The notes beneath the pieces were generated by a model. That model saw nothing but the letters and a program-made list of their open reading frames with translations, did no database searches and was not told the DNA's origin. This document shows positions 26,754 through 38,900 of a DNA stretch of 64,000 nucleotides, one piece after another. The translations under genes were made by a program, and so were the position numbers. This stretch comes from Liolophura sinensis (taxonomy: Eukaryota > Mollusca > Polyplacophora > Chitonida > Chitonidae). Location: assembly GCF_032854445.1 (NCBI RefSeq), contig NC_088306.1:9388193-9452192 (forward strand), read 5' to 3'. How positions within the stretch are numbered: position 1 is the first letter of the stretch; each line of letters begins with the position of its first letter.

Positions 26754-27348
26754 ATGTCAATTGAGCTTTACACATTTTACCCTAATTTCACTTACCGCTA
26801 CAGCGTTAACATTACACTTGATGACCTCTGTGCAAGCGCCAGTACCAGCATCCCCAAGTGGAATGACGACTTGTTTATGACGTCATGTAAAGCTGAGAAC
26901 GATTGTGTCTACGTCATACGATATCATATACTTCATTTGGCTGGTTCCCTCGCCCTGACGTCAGATGGCGCTAATCGCTTATTTATAGAAAGGGGTGAGA
27001 ATGACTTAATCAGGACTTAACGCCACATTGCCAATATTACTAAGTTCATGGGTCTAATGTATAGCCTATCTATATACTCATTTTAGGGAAAAAATATTCA
27101 CAACGTTTTTACACAATTTTACGAAATTGAACTCGTAACTCTACTGAATCCTGGTATTTATTTTTCTTTTTAGATTGCTACATGAATTTAACGCTGTACT
27201 CAACTGTCGATGGCTCCGTGGATTCGGTTCAAATCGTCCAAAACTGCTATGTTGCTGATTTCGTCCACGTTATAGGAGTGGAATCGTCCAATAGCCTAGT
27301 TACAACTGAGAACATGCAGTATATATACTCAGGGTCATTGAATGTTTA
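26754..27348 (+). CDS. putative two-exon small gene, copy 2, unknown function
   Basis: Same layout as at 4898: ATG at 26754 (MSIELYTFYPNFTYRYSVNI), possible donor gtaaag near 26887, acceptor ctttttag near 27173, second exon in frame to TAA near 27348. No frame-breaking difference exists between the copies. The 88-codon unspliced reading also survives. Function unknown. Confidence 0.3.
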
Positions 27349-27680
27349 ATTCTTTGGTTGCTTAGAGTTGCAGGTGTGGATTAAACCCATTAATAATAGG
27401 CGGAGTGGGCAGAAGTCACCCGAAACAAAGGGCCAATCAGTATACTTAGGTAGCCATGGCAGTTGCTTGCCCGTACATGTACATAATGTCATCAAGACTG
27501 TAAATTAAACCAGATATAGGCCTAAAGTTACTTGAAATTAATCTGGATTATATTTCAGAAACAAAGGCGATGTTCTTTGAGTTCGCTGGAGGTCTACCAC
27601 TGGAGGTGACGTCTGCTAGGCTAATCGATTTTGCTCTTGGGTGATTTTAACTTACCCCTTTTCATGGGTGGAGAAAACCT

Positions 27681-28136
27681 ATGTGCACGGAGTTAACCGC
27701 TGACAATTGGCAATTAACACTGGGTATCTTTTTAATATGTGACTATTATCATGTAAAATACAAGTATTGCAGCTCTCAAACAAAATGCTTCATTTTGATT
27801 TCGTATTTCTGCATTTTCTTACCATTATCAGGTGAAAATGTTGAAATATTGCGTCAAGGTAAAGCTTTCGTGAAGTTACACTACTTGTGTATTTCTGGGA
27901 ATATCCTATTGGTGGAAGGATGGTGGTATCCAGCAAACTTCATAGAGGTGTATAAGGCAGCATTAGATAGCTCCATTACCAACAATGTTATTGAACTCAC
28001 ATCTGCGTGGTATCAGAATCATAACAAGACTTTGCTCCCGAAAATACTAAATTATAACGAACACCTTTTTCACATGACCAATTTGTCCCATTGTGTTTAT
28101 TTCATAGAGAATGTACAGCTCCAGTCTTATAATTAG
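27681..28136 (+). CDS. hypothetical ORF in block copy 2
   Basis: 151 codons, counterpart of 6963-7358 with a different C-terminus. The change of frame between near-identical copies argues against strong selection on this protein. Not recognised. Confidence 0.15.
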   Translation: MCTELTADNWQLTLGIFLICDYYHVKYKYCSSQTKCFILISYFCIFLPLSGENVEILRQGKAFVKLHYLCISGNILLVEGWWYPANFIEVYKAALDSSITNNVIELTSAWYQNHNKTLLPKILNYNEHLFHMTNLSHCVYFIENVQLQSYN

Positions 28137-28843
28137 CGGTATATTTAATTTATTTTCTTGGTAACAACAACGGCCAAGGAACATTTAATTTCCTAAGAAC
28201 AACAGAAGACACCTACTTGATAGATGTATCGGTAATAACATTCACTTATATTTCTTCCAGCAACACCACTTGACAAAAATTATTTTAACTTACTGTAATA
28301 TATAGGAGTTATTTCACTAAAAAATGCTTTAAATGTGGTGTTAATAATGGAATTTCAACCTGCGTTTGTACAATGGCCTAACCAGAATGGTTAAAATTTC
28401 TAAACAGGCTGCTATGTTTGCAAAAATAGAACTTGAAACATACAAGCAATGCATCACAGAAGTGAAGTCACTATAACATCAAAAAAAACAAAACATGAAC
28501 AATGCCTGAAAATAGGTGCCAGTCACATTTCTCTGCCCTTTGGATAAAGTTGTATGACCCAAGCAACCTTGGCTCTATATCATATAACATGCAACAATAT
28601 GGTTCTTCCCATTTCCTTCAAGGGTGTTTTCTAAAAAAATGCCCAGCTCCAATAATCAGGCTTAATAAACTCAAGAGTCTATGAAACAGTTAACATGGTT
28701 CACATAAGAGGTGTTTCTGAGATCACAGCTACACAAAATCACCCTCTACATTACATCACTAAATCTCTACGACCTATTTGCATATTTCTAAACATACATG
28801 AACGATGCATCCAATGAAGGTCTCTACGGTAACCTTATTTAAC

Positions 28844-29045
28844 CTTTTTCGCAGACAAGGTGTTTCTTTAGATATATTCTGGAGGCATTATTCTGTGTAG
28901 ACTGATAAAAGCAGACTTTTTATAAGAACCTGAAATTGGTTAATCTAACCAATGTAGTTTCGTCTCCTAAATCAAATTATAAATGTGCATAAATTGCACA
29001 GAAAATTGCTCTTTCATATGCAAATAATTGGGGTATACTGAAAGG
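28844..29045 (+). mobile_element. MITE-like element in block copy 2
   Basis: Counterpart of 8145-8345 at the same position in the duplicated block. Confidence 0.8.
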
Positions 29046-30774
29046 AGTCCATTGACAGTTAAGTCACAGTGGTGCAAACCCACATTGTTCTCTGCAGGTA
29101 GTAGACAGTTCTTTCCGGGAAAAATTCACAAAAAAGTGTCCTACGTTTATTAAAACAAAGTCAGAATGAAGTGGTTGAGCTCTTAAGCGGTATTTCTGAT
29201 GACAGAACCCACAATGAATTTATATAATACAATTCATAAAGTAACACAATATCATACCAATGCTAAAATTTTAGTAACATGTCACACAGTACATTTTCTG
29301 ATCGCCGCATAATAATTGAAATCATCAAGGGTAAACATAGTGCAATTTATAATGAGAATAACTGTCAACTACACATGTTCTTATTTTAATTCAGTTTCCT
29401 GCTGTCACATCATGGTGAAAACCTATGAAACAATGCAGTATGATAAAAAATGCGCATATCCAAGTAAATTTATCTGCAATAACGTTCACAAACCTTGATT
29501 TCTATTTGCAATAACGTTCACAAACCTTGATTTCTTTAATAACCTGACCACTTACTGTGTGAATTCCTGCCAAGGGTAAAAATGATGCCTACAACAAAGG
29601 TTAGTTGATTAAATACTATCTCAATGTAAACACAATCTATCACATTGTATATTAATATGTAAATATATATTTACCAGCACCTAAAAAATAAAATTTATCT
29701 CGCAAAGATCATGTGTACCTTGTAAAGTATATACACATTAGCAAGTAAGTCTACTGATGGATAGAATGACAAAAATTTAAGTTGCAACATAATGGAATAG
29801 AATGCTGTCTGAGGTGAGAGGTAAAGTGTAAAAATAGTATTTGTTTTAATATAAAACCTTACTAACATCAATGGATACAAAAAAAAAAAAACAAAAAAAA
29901 AACAGGTATTAAAATAGTAAAGTCACAATTTCACAGAAGGACAAATATTTTTTTAATACATGAATAATTACATTTTCATACAACGCAATTTCTCAATGCC
30001 TATCAATAAAAAAAACTCATGACCAAGATCTATTAACCATTTATTTGTTTCTATGATAATAAGAAGAGAAACAGTATTATTGCAACTAAAAGCATATTTT
30101 TTCAGGAATCATAACAGAATACACGGAATGTTTGTCAACGTGCTTGTGATGACACTGAAGATTCTCTCCTTAGAGGGAGATAACCCTAGTACCCCTAAAA
30201 CACATACATTCAACATGCTGAATGAACATTTACCTGCAAATGGGGTCAAAACTTCTTTCATCGCTCAAAACAGGTTCCTAACATTTTTCAAAGTGGTATG
30301 ACCCAAGTGACCCAGGTCCAATATTACGCAACATGGACTAAACGAGTCTTACCACTTTCTCCAGTGGGGTGTTTTGAGAATTGCCACACACCTATTTTCA
30401 GGCTTGTCCTTTTTGAGGAATTCAGGAGTAACAATCAAGAAAAAAATGCTCAACAACTGATCCATGTATATTTATCACTTAGTAGTAATGGCAAAAATGC
30501 CCTTCTTCACACGTGTGGGAATACAATCTAACACACAGAATAACAAGGTTACAAAAATTTGCTCTCTTTAACCATAATTTTCTTCAAATTATTTATTCTG
30601 ACACACATTCAAAAAGACAAAACCTGAGAAAGAGGTAAGAGTTGTGGAATGATTATAGCTAAGTAAGGAAAGTAAATTAAATGATAGAACTGTAAAGTGC
30701 CGAATATTACAAAGATCTATAATTTAACTCACATTCTGAAAAAACTGCAATTAAGCAACATGTTTTCCACTGGC

Positions 30775-30960
30775 TGGAAACGTCAGACGACCATTAAAGT
30801 GGGAGGAAACTGGACAGAACATGGAGGAAACCAATGGTCATCCGCAGAGGAGGCCAGATGCATGAGCTGGACTTGAACTCACAACAAACACATTAGTGAA
30901 AGGCTCCTGGGTTAATGTACTGTTCTATCACGCTAGCCACTAGCCTGACACTGTCTTAAG
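30775..30960 (-). mobile_element. SINE family 1, diverged fragment
   Basis: Contains gtgggaggaaactgg, tcatccgcag, gagctggacttgaactcac and gaggctcctgggtt in the same order as the fuller copy at 34995-35255, without the tail. Confidence 0.75.
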
Positions 30961-31975
30961 TTAACCCCATATAAGGCTACAAAAAAAAAAGTGCAGGAAA
31001 ATACCACGCTTTCATCACCTGTATATTCGACATAAATTTTCTTACACTAAAATACTACTTGGCACTTTTTCGTCCTCATTTTAAACCATACTCAGTCATG
31101 TACATGTGGAGAAAAAAGTATACATGAATGATGGAACAAAAAAGGTAGAACATCAAAACCTAAACTACACTCACATTTTACACACAGATGTACAGGTAAA
31201 TTGAGCATAATTACACATTTCATGCAATATACCATCAATATTACGCATCTAGCATTATCATCAATATTTGCATCTATCTACAGGCGCCATTCATTGTATT
31301 TACTCACTGCACTTTAATTATGTTAGTGTCCCTAGATACAACAAAAACAAGAGTAAACACACTAGCTCACCACTAGCTGCAATCTACCACTTTGAGTAAA
31401 CATGTAAGGCTAGTCCATCAGTCAACAAGCTCGCCTCTGACAGGCTTCCACTAGCTTTAATATACTAATGGCACAGCTACCAGGTGGATATGATGACCAA
31501 AGCAAATGCATCTTTCTACAGCCAGCTCCCTACCATTTCACAAGCTAGCCACGTGCAAACCACTGGCAGGTTAATAGTAAGCTACTGGCTACTAAGCCAC
31601 TATGCTATTTTTCAGTAAAACTTTCGGCACTGCTTGCAATATGCACCTATCTATAAGGTATATTACTTCTAGCACTATAATCATGATTATCTTTAAAGGA
31701 ATAGTAAAAAATACTGTCTCCAATGAGCAAGGTTTATCATTTCTTTAGGGCACAGGCCTTGTGTCTTGTACATATGTAATAAATTTATCATATGATCATA
31801 TGGTAACATAGCAACTGTAAACTGACAAAACAATGGACACGCCTCTTATGTGTCTTTAGCCAATAAGGAATCGCGACACACTCCTCTGCCTTGTACACAT
31901 TCTTTATGTATGAAAACATCGTGAAAACTGGTACAAAAATAACATAGTCAGGAGTCTGGTACATGAGTACCGAAT

Positions 31976-31981
31976 TTTATT
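31976..31981 (-). promoter_or_regulatory. candidate polyadenylation signal AATAAA for the exchanger
   Basis: AATAAA on the minus strand about 520 bp past the stop codon. It is a clean consensus hexamer in the 3' region, but such hexamers are frequent in AT-rich DNA. Confidence 0.3.
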
Positions 31982-32498
31982 CTGTGGGCTTGGTTATATT
32001 AAACTGTTACATTGGGCGTGGCTAACAGACATGTGGGTGTGGCTAACTTTCGTGTGGGTATGGTTAGATATGATCTGCTCATTGATCAATTTAGCTCATT
32101 CCTGTATACATGTACCTTTCAAATTTTTCACTTGTCTGAGGTCATTCATTCACAGAGTACTGTAAAGAGAATGATTTCACAGTGTTATTTCAAAAATAAG
32201 GGCTTGAAAATGCACCAAAAAAAATCCTATGGTTTTTTGTTGAAAACTAAAATGCCATAATCATCATACCAGCTTGGAATAGACTTGTAAAACGTGTATA
32301 TGAATGTACTCAAACAGTTGAACCACAGGATTAACAAAGTTGATCCTCTTTGCGATACGGGCGTATGGTTTATCTGTGTGTGACTACCATGGCAACCAGC
32401 ATTGTCGGTGTTATGTTGGGAGGGCTAAGAGGGCTTTTAGTAAGTTGAATCTCGATACTGATTCATACCTTCATAATCATAAAAGTAATCAACTGGAT

Positions 32499-32984
32499 CT
32501 ATTTATCCTGCAGATTTCTCATTCTGATTTCCTCTCCAGGCAAACTGTCTTCAGTCATCGCATCTGAACGTGTAAACAGACTTCTCCGACGATCAGAAGA
32601 AGGTCTCCCATTCTTAGTCTCTTCACCTTCTTCCTGTTCTGTTTTCGAAGACTGCTTTTGTTCAGGAATATCTGGCATTGTACTAAACGTTGACACATCA
32701 GCACCACCTAGGAGACGATCCGCAATTTTCTTCCCAGCATGACCGTCAAGCCCAGAAAGATCCACAGACATAGCTTTGTTAGGTCGTGCACCTGCTGCTG
32801 CATCATCAGTGCTTTTTGGTGGACGGCTTCCCCCTGCCCACGACATGCAGCGCTCCAGCTCTGGGCGCCTTGTCAGTGCGTACTCCTGCAGACGCCGGTT
32901 GCGAAGGTGTTTCTGGCGAATATGCTCCAACATGTCTGTCTTGTCTTCCCGGGAAAGGTATGGGTCGTACTTCAGATGCATGTA
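32499..32984 (-). CDS. SLC9A3-like: NHE exon 16, terminal coding exon
   Basis: 161 codons plus TAG, acceptor ttgttaag. It opens [18 protein letters not shown], followed by a charged helix with a long run of Arg, His and Lys ([16 protein letters not shown]), then an Ala/Gly/Ser-rich low-complexity stretch, a Glu-rich stretch, and [13 protein letters not shown] near the end, a basophilic-kinase consensus. Weak GC-rich frames on the opposite strand at 32739-33030 are shadows of this exon. Confidence 0.93.
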   Translation of the reverse strand, partial: YMHLKYDPYLSREDKTDMLEHIRQKHLRNRRLQEYALTRRPELERCMSWAGGSRPPKSTDDAAAGARPNKAMSVDLSGLDGHAGKKIADRLLGGADVSTFSTMPDIPEQKQSSKTEQEEGEETKNGRPSSDRRRSLFTRSDAMTEDSLPGEEIRMRNLQDK

Positions 32985-35900
32985 CTTAACAACAAACAAA
33001 CAGCGAAGATTTAATGTATATAGAGGATAAACACACCCAATTGCTGTATGTACAGGTATTTATAATTTACAGCTTCTGTCAAGGTCCACTTTCAGACGCA
33101 CATAGAGCCCGTAAAATAATACTTACTTTCTCTTAATCAAAATTCCGTCCCCCACTCCCACCCCCCACCCAAACCTTCCTAAGGGGCCCTATGAGGTGAA
33201 TAAATCAATCAGAATCAAGGAAAAGTGATCTTTAGGTGAAATACTATATTATGTACTAAATCAAGGCATTTAGTTGCCACAATATGGATGAAATAGTGAC
33301 ATGTATAACGTATAATCATTCAATCAAGCCATTTCACAGAGCCATGGATATATTTCTTAGTTCTACACTCTAAAACACCGACAATGTTTAATATTTGGCT
33401 ACACGCATATATTTCGAACATATTCTTTTAAAATTTAAGAAGCAAACTTTGCTGAACACTGATTTCCCTGGTGTGGTCATAAAATGTATTCCCCCCACTT
33501 ACCGATCTTGAAGGGTTTTTCACTAGATACTTCCTCAGTTCTTTATATGTCAAAACATCTGGGTTGCCCTTTCGACCTCTTTTTGACCTCTTCATGGCAG
33601 GGTCACTCATTTTGATCTCTGAAAGGCACAAATGAGGAAGTTTATATGCTCTGTGGCATTTCTCGATCATATTACGATTATTCTGGCTGAAAATGTTGAC
33701 GCCATTCAGGGATGAGTTACATCTACCAGCAGCATTACACCTCCGCTAAAAATGGCATCACCCTGGAATTTCAAAAATGATGACTGTGACATGACATAAC
33801 AATCAAGACAGATCACACCGAGATTTACAGAAAGGATTGATATTATGCATTTTTTTCAACACTGATCACGTTCATGGCATTCCATTTCAGATGAAATTGT
33901 TGTGGTTAATGATATGTTTATGATAAAACAATTACTGACCTTCCATTGTGTTGATACATGGATATGCTATTGCCCTCTATCAACAATATCAACCGAGGAT
34001 GCATTTTGTCTTTCTCAGGTTCACAAATTCATGTATCAACAGGATGGAAAATCAGTAATTGTATATTATCACGTCATATTCACATGGAACTTGAGTAGAA
34101 TGTTAATATTGCATACACATGTACATGTTGATCTAAGTCAGTGATCTGCGAAGATGTATAGACAAATTTTATTGAAATATGTACAGGACATCAGGAGGTG
34201 TGAACCTGTGCTCTAAGCGCCTCAACAGTGGTAACTTCAAACTGAATGGCCATTATTCAGGCGCACGATTACATCATGAGAAAGATGTGTGCAATTTTTC
34301 ATGGAAATGGGTAAAGCCCTTTATGAGGAGCTATGTGGAAAATATGCTGTATGTAGATACACAGACATGACAGATACACAGACACGACAGATACACAGAC
34401 ACATCAGATACACAGACACAACAGGTACATAGACACGGCATGAAAGATAAACAGACACAACACAAAAGATACACAGACACGACAGATACACAGACACTAC
34501 ACAACAGATACACACACGACAGATACACAGACACGACAGATGCACAGACATGACAGATACACAGACATGATAGATACACAGACACAACAAGACACATACA
34601 CACACGACAGATACACAGACACGACAGATGCACAGACATGACAGATACACAGACATGACAGATACACAGACACGACAGATGCACAGACATGACACGACAG
34701 ATATACAGACACGACAGATACACAGACACAACGCGACAGATACACACACGACAGATACACAGACACAACAGATGCACAGACATGACAGATACACAGACAC
34801 GACAAATGCACAGACATGGCAGATACACAGACACAACAGATGCACAGGCACATCAGATACACAGACATTTCAGATACACAGACTTGACAGATACACAGAC
34901 ACAACAGATACACAGACATGACAAATAAACAGACACCACAGATACACAGACATGACAGATGCACAGACATGACAGATACACAGACATGACAGATGATATT
35001 TATTTATTCATTTGCTTGGTGTTTTAGGCCGTACTCAAGAATATTTCACTTATACGACGGCGGCCAGCATTATGGTGGGTGGAAACCGGGCACAGCTCGG
35101 GGGGAAACCCACGACAATCTGCAGGTTGCTGGCAGACCTTCCCACTTACGGACGGAGAGGAAGCCAGCTTGAACTCACAGCAACCGCATTGGTGAGAGGC
35201 TCCTGGGTCATTACGCTGCGCTAGTGCGCTAACCGACTGAGCCACGGAGGCCCCCCACATAACAGATGAACAGGTATACACAGCATACCTGTAAATACTG
35301 CACGCTTTCCCCAATTTTATTGCAGGAGGTATAAAACTGGGCACAGAATATACACGAATTCCAAAATATTTCTAAAATACCATGCTGGCTTGAAAGAAAA
35401 TTAAAGTGTCCTGTTCCCTACCAACTTGTGGGGTGTCCAGTAATGCTTCTCCGCTCTCATCTCCAGGCATGCCAGGCTGTCTGGCCATGATGCCAGATTC
35501 ACGCAAAGTTTGACTGCAATCATACCACACAGATACAATATCAATCAAAGGAACAATCATACCACACAGATACAATATCAATCAAAGGAACAATCATAAC
35601 ACACAGATACAATATCAATCAAAGGAACAATCATAACACACAGATACAATATCAATCAAAGGAACAAACAAAATGTGACTAAACTAGCACATTTCTATGC
35701 ACCAGCCATTTATAAATGTCTTGACATTATTTTTTTTTTCACTTATGAAATTTTTTTTATTTATTTATTCTATGAATCACTGCTTTCATAATGGGACTTT
35801 GGCCTTTTAGAAAATATTAAGCTACACATATAATATTGGACACCATTATATTTTAACATTACTGCCATGACGTGACACTAAGCAGGAAATTACTTTACAC

Positions 35901-38900
35901 AGCAAACAAATATATAATACACGCCAAAAGTTTGTTTTTTAAAGTATCAGTCAAAATTTTAATTGACACTAAATTTATAGCTTATTTAACTGAACATGTA
36001 AAATAACCAATTTTAGACACAATGGTAACACAGATTCATTCATTGAAACAAGAACATCAAAAATTGTATCAAAAGTGTCATCATCATTACAAGATACATT
36101 GGCTACTATAGATGACAATGACACTGATCCACAAAACCTCAATTGTCTCCATGTTTTAGTTGTGCAGCATCACATTAATCCATGCCTGAACAATGGCAAA
36201 ATTGACAACAGTAAAATAAAGTCAGTTGGGATTTTGTATACCAGTACACAGAATCAAAAAGGATTCCATGAATTTCACTTTAACAAACAGAAGAAATATT
36301 TGTGAATAAACTAAAAGGCACTTCTACTATATAGCAGTATACTACATGAAATACAGCTTGTAATCATCTCTGTAGTCACTGATTGTGTGATTTTGATTCA
36401 TAATCTTAATCACAGAAACACACAACAGAATGGTTAGCCGAAATCTACTTTACACACAAAAAGGGATAAAAGACCAAAGAAAGACAGCACCTTTTGCTGC
36501 CAAGCGGCCATCCTCCCTGTGGAGTTTCTAACTTAAAGTAAAGGAAAGCTACAATGTGAAGTGAGGTTCATCATACAGACAACTGAAAACACTGCGTAAA
36601 AATACTTTCACTTATTTTTCAGATTTTTTTGAGAGTGTTGAGAGGCATTCAGATATTGGAATAGTAAGGTGGGCTTTATGAGCCATATTGGCAGAATCTA
36701 AGAACTCTGATGTCACATCACTTTTTTCCCTGATGTTTAATTACCAGAAGGAAGGAATTTTTGGGAATCTTTTATCAGTTATCTATATATGTTGATATAT
36801 TGATTTTGAAATGTGGTGCTGTTAACACAAAGTATGATTAATACAAGCAGATTCTGACAATAAATTTACAGCATATGTATGTTCGTTTGTAAATTCTTGT
36901 CGATCGTGCCATAATTTGTAGGTGGAAGCTTTTATTTATTTTTTTTTTTGAAAACCTATGTTGTGAAATTTCTATTTAATCATTCCCTATTTTCAGGAGC
37001 TGGTCACTCTGCGTGTAACCAAAAAGTGTTATTCCATTTAGTGTCGTGATGAGAGTTGGAAAAACTCCCTGTAAGGTCAGAGTTCCTAAAATCTTATAGT
37101 ACGGTCTATAAAGCCCACCTCCTAATTCAAATGTTTGAACGCCTTTAACTCTCTTCACAAAAATCTAAAAAAAAAACATGAAAGCATATTTATGCATAGT
37201 CTTCAGTGATCTATTTAGTGATGCCAATCTTGATTTTCAGAGGTTTTTACCTTTAAACGAAACTGCCAAACTTAAAAAAAAGTTTCAAAGAATCTCACAA
37301 AATCAAACAAGAACATGGAATGAATATGAAAAAAGCTTCATTCTATTGCATTAAATAGAAGAAGGACCAGGAGGTTTATACACTTGGCAGACATAAGGCA
37401 CTAGCTAAACACACAGTACTACAAACTAGGGTACACATGTATATATACAGCTGGTTCCAGGACCACAAAATCTTTGGCTCAGCACAAACTTAGTCCTTAT
37501 AAACTTTCTGATCTTTGTTTTGCCCACTAAGCACTTTTTTTCATCTTTGTCATGACAGCTGATTACTTACTTTTATTTTTGGTTAAAACAAAAATGTCGA
37601 AAAAGGTCAGTCAAAACATTACCAAAGACAACAGTTCTGAAGTTTAAACTTCTCTTTGTGCTGAGCCTAACTCAACTTCATGCTTCAGAGCATATTAACC
37701 AGGTGCACAACATCCTGCCTAAAACTACGTAATAGTTAGTACATCCAGTACACACACTCATGCTCTGTGATATTAAACTGTTACTGAACCTTAATATTAA
37801 CTTAAAATCATGCTTTCAAACTGCTGTTATTTTCACTATTTGTTTTCACTTCACACAAACCAACTGAAACTCTAGAAGACATGCATACAAGCCGTATAAA
37901 TAGGCTTGTGTGCACGTACATATAGAACGTATGGTATTAGTGCTCATCCAGCATGCAAGGGTTCTGGTTTGGCTGAACATTTGGGGCTTGGCTTGATATC
38001 TACAAGGGTTTGGTTCTACACAGGGTTGAGCTCTCCACCGCAATGGGAATACTGTGGGATTACTTGAAAATGTGGTTGAACTATGGTTGGTCTTTGTAAG
38101 ATAGTCTATAAAGTACACGTAAGATGACGTTTACCTCTGAAAAGGCGAGTGTATAAGGAAAATGAGGTTTTTCTACACAACAAACTGGGCTATGTGAAGA
38201 TGAGGTCTGTTTGCAAAATGGTGGCCTACGTGAAGATGAGGTTTGTCTCTGCAAGACGGGTTACGTAAAGATGAGGCTGATCTGCGAAATGTTGGGACTA
38301 CATGAAGATGAGGTTTGTCTGCAGGAGTGAGAGAGTGAGTGCTTGGGGTTTAGTGTCACACTTAACAATTTTTCAGTTATATGACGACAGAGTCCTTAGG
38401 GTGCATGTAATTTTCCTTGTTGCAGGACACACTTTCGCTGCTCTATGATCTAGTGCTGCTTCACTGAGACGACTTACAAGGCAAGTAAGCCGTCCCGCCC
38501 GAACCATTATACTGATACAGGTCGACCAGTCGTTACACTCTCCCCTTCATGCTGAATGCCAAGCTAGGAAGCTAAAACTTCCTCTCTTCAGGTCTTAGGT
38601 GTGACCTGACCCAGGATTGACTCTGGACCTACCGTTGTCTGCCAGACGTTGGGATACATGAAGATGAGGTTTATCTGCAATATGTTGGGCTAGGTGGATA
38701 TGAGGTTTGTCTCTGCAAGATATTGGGCTGGATGAAGATGAGATTTATAGGGAAGACGTTGGGCTGAGTGAAAATGAGGTTTGTCTGCAACACGTTGGGT
38801 TTTGTGAAGATGATGTTTGTCTGCAAGACATTGGGCTATGTGAAGATGTGGTTTGTCTGCAAGATGTTGGGGTACATGAAGATGAGGTTTGTCTCTGCAA

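Larger units (their letters stand above)
24368..30564. repeat. segmental duplication, copy 2
   Basis: Counterpart of 2493-9843, offset by about 21.9 kb. It lacks the 1.12-kb segment of copy 1, has a tandem 32-bp duplication near 29474-29535 (aacgttcacaaacctt repeated), a shorter A-run near 28480, and one fewer acccaagtg repeat near 30300. Left of 24368 the similarity continues as an older, diverged subunit. Confidence 0.95.
30565..32498. other. 3' flank of the exchanger
   Basis: About 1.9 kb between the duplicated block and the exchanger stop codon. It contains one diverged SINE piece (30775-30960) and repeated gctagccac-like strings (31350-31620) of no clear structure, and it is AT-rich. 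Part is presumably the exchanger 3' UTR. No other gene was seen. Confidence 0.6.

Noticed and set aside
34321-34970. Cys/Ser/Val-rich 157-176-codon minus-strand frames
   Set aside because: Produced by the 17-bp tandem repeat, which lacks stops in several registers; all frames give equally long readings.
35180-35255. tRNA gene
   Set aside because: A and B boxes are present, but the spacing is stretched and no proper cloverleaf or acceptor stem forms; it is the head of a SINE.
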